Shown here piece by piece: positions 4,686 through 6,055 of a DNA stretch of 6,055 bases. Position 1 is the first letter of the stretch; every line of letters starts with the position of its first letter. The position numbers were made by a program, and so were the translations under genes. Location: contig JACJZG010000054.1 in the NCBI GenBank assembly GCA_020635715.1, forward strand, positions 1-6,055, in the 5' to 3' direction. The DNA comes from Flavobacteriales bacterium (GTDB lineage: Bacteria; Bacteroidota; Bacteroidia; Flavobacteriales_F; PHOS-HE28). Under the pieces are notes generated by a model. The model was not told where the DNA came from and did not search any database. It saw only the letters and a list, made by a program, of their open reading frames with translations.

Positions 4686-6036
4686 AGTGATGGAAGAAGC
4701 GCGGGATGGTCTTGATGCCCTGCAGGTAGTTGAAGACACCGTACTTCTCGTTCGGGCTGTGGATGTTGTCACTGTCCAGCCCGAAGCCGAAGAGCACGGT
4801 CTTCAGCCCGAGCTCCGCTTCGAAGAGCGCCACGATGGGGATACTGCCGCCGCCGCGGGTGGGGATGGGCTTCTTGCCGAAGGTCTCCTCCATGGCCTTG
4901 CTGGCAGCTTGGTACGCCGGGCTGTCGATCGGGGTCACCGCCGCTTCGCCACCATGGTGTGGGCGCACTTCCACCTTCACGCCCGGGGGCGCGATCTTCT
5001 CGAAGTGGTCCTTGAAGAGCTTCGTGATGGCATCGCTCTTCTGGTCGGGCACCAGCCGCATGCTGATCTTGGCGAAGGCCTTGGAAGGAAGGACGGTCTT
5101 GGCGCCCTCGCCGATGTAGCCGCCCCAGATGCCGTTCACATCAAGGGTGGGGCGGATGCTGCTGCGCTCCTCGGTGGTATATCCCTTCTCGCCGCGTACC
5201 TCGTTGATCTCGAGGTCCTTCTTGTACTCCGCCTCGTTGAAGGGGGCTTCGGCCAGGGCGTCGCGCTCGGCCTTGCTCAGCTCCTTCACGGCATCGTAGA
5301 AGCCGGGGATGGTGATACGCCGGTCCTTGTCGTGCAGGCTGGCGATCATCTCGCACAGCGCATTGATCGGGTTGGACACCGCTCCGCCGTACACCCCGCT
5401 GTGCAGGTCGCGGTTCGGGCCGGTCACCTCCACCTCCACGTAGCTCAGGCCGCGCAGGCCGGTATTGATGCTGGGCACGTCATTGGCGATCATGGCCGTA
5501 TCGCTGATCAGGACCACATCGGCCTTGAGGCGCTCCTTGTTGGCCTTCACGAACACGCCGAGGTTGTCGCTGCCCACCTCCTCCTCACCCTCGATCATCA
5601 CCTTCACGTTGCAGGGCAGTCCACCGTTCTTCATCATGGTCTCGATGGCCTTCACGTGCATGTAGAACTGCCCCTTGTCATCGGCACTGCCGCGAGCGTA
5701 GATCATGCCGTCCTTGACCACCGGCTCGAAGGGTCCGCTGTGCCAAAGTTCCAGAGGGTCAGCAGGTTGCACGTCATAGTGCCCATAGACCAGCACGGTC
5801 GGCTTGGCGGGGTCCACAATGCGCTCCCCATAAACGATGGGATGTCCGGCAGTGGGGCAGACCTCCACCTTCTCCAAGCCGGCCTCCACCATGCGTTGCT
5901 TCACCGCTTCCGCGCAGCGGGCCACGTCCGCCTTGAATTTCGGGTCCGCGCTCACGCTGGGGATGCGGAGCAGGTCCATGAGTTCTTCGAGGAAACGGGC
6001 TTCGTTGTTCTTGATGTAGGTGTCCAAGGCTTGCAC
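4666..6036 (-). CDS. M20-family metallopeptidase (CNDP2-like dipeptidase)
   Basis: This 456-residue protein has all the hallmarks of the M20 di-zinc peptidases, closest in my judgement to cytosolic non-specific dipeptidase (CN2/CNDP2) and bacterial 'M20 dipeptidase' proteins. By alignment from memory, the metal ligands and catalytic residues are His86 in 'GHYDVQPAD', bridging Asp119 in 'RGSADDKGQ', catalytic Glu152 and ligand Glu153 in 'EGEEEVGS', Asp179 in 'ISDT' and His426 in 'IHSPNEK'. The dimerisation/lid domain (about 190-310) contains 'DLHSGVYGG', whose His212 corresponds to the substrate-contacting His from the partner subunit in CN2. No signal peptide is seen, so it is likely a cytoplasmic enzyme hydrolysing dipeptides. 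The start codon is GTG (6034-6036). The N-terminus 'YIKNNEARFLEELMDLLRIPSVSAD' has normal family length, but no in-frame stop lies between 6037 and the window edge, so an upstream start cannot be excluded. It is the upstream partner of the LEA-type lipoprotein gene. Confidence 0.95.
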   Translation of the reverse strand: MQALDTYIKNNEARFLEELMDLLRIPSVSADPKFKADVARCAEAVKQRMVEAGLEKVEVCPTAGHPIVYGERIVDPAKPTVLVYGHYDVQPADPLELWHSGPFEPVVKDGMIYARGSADDKGQFYMHVKAIETMMKNGGLPCNVKVMIEGEEEVGSDNLGVFVKANKERLKADVVLISDTAMIANDVPSINTGLRGLSYVEVEVTGPNRDLHSGVYGGAVSNPINALCEMIASLHDKDRRITIPGFYDAVKELSKAERDALAEAPFNEAEYKKDLEINEVRGEKGYTTEERSSIRPTLDVNGIWGGYIGEGAKTVLPSKAFAKISMRLVPDQKSDAITKLFKDHFEKIAPPGVKVEVRPHHGGEAAVTPIDSPAYQAASKAMEETFGKKPIPTRGGGSIPIVALFEAELGLKTVLFGFGLDSDNIHSPNEKYGVFNYLQGIKTIPRFFHHYATSAK

Positions 6037-6055
6037 GGGCGATAGGGATTGGAAG

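Noticed and set aside
4606..6045. Long plus-strand open frame (479 codons) opposite the M20 dipeptidase.
   Set aside because: The minus-strand dipeptidase has complete metal-binding motifs. The opposite frame is rich in His, Val, Leu and Asp, as expected from mirrored GC-biased codons, and matches nothing I recognise.

Overview
This is a dense, GC-rich bacterial chromosomal segment. It holds six complete or nearly complete protein genes and the tail of a seventh. The best guess for the host is a high-GC member of the Bacteroidota, possibly a Flavobacteriales-like lineage. That rests on signal peptides ending in '-HAQ' or '-KAQ', small secreted YD-repeat proteins and LEA-type lipoproteins typical of the phylum, and the absence of clear Shine-Dalgarno sequences before the starts. 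It is an inference from style, not a taxonomic identification. I see no tRNA, rRNA, CRISPR array, insertion sequence or phage gene.

Layout from left to right. (1) Bases 1-143, plus strand: the C-terminal 46 residues of a CsaA-type tRNA-binding protein. (2) Bases 144-3552, minus strand: a three-gene run read right to left. It starts with a 670-residue DUF255 / YyaL / SSP411-type protein with a thioredoxin-like domain (3552-1540). Next is a secreted 300-residue YD-repeat protein (1543-641), then a secreted 166-residue protein made of six 22-residue repeats (644-144). Both internal junctions are 4-base ATGA stop/start overlaps, so the three genes are very probably one operon with coupled translation. 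(3) Bases 3553-3617: a 65-base divergent intergenic region, the only real non-coding stretch, bounded by a 9-base inverted repeat. (4) Bases 3618-4202, plus strand: an unrecognised 194-residue protein with three membrane segments. (5) Bases 4203-6036, minus strand: a two-gene run of an M20-family dipeptidase (6036-4666) followed, with a 20-base overlap, by a LEA14/WHy-type lipoprotein (4685-4203).

The housekeeping-like genes (csaA, DUF255, M20 dipeptidase) have familiar motifs. The most novel element is the small protein at 144-644: its repeat has an exact 22-residue period, cysteines recur at fixed repeat positions, and it may form a closed ring. I do not recognise its family with confidence. 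Packing is extreme: both convergent gene pairs meet with zero spacing, their two stop codons forming the palindrome TGATCA. I found no defence system, mobile element or biosynthetic cluster.
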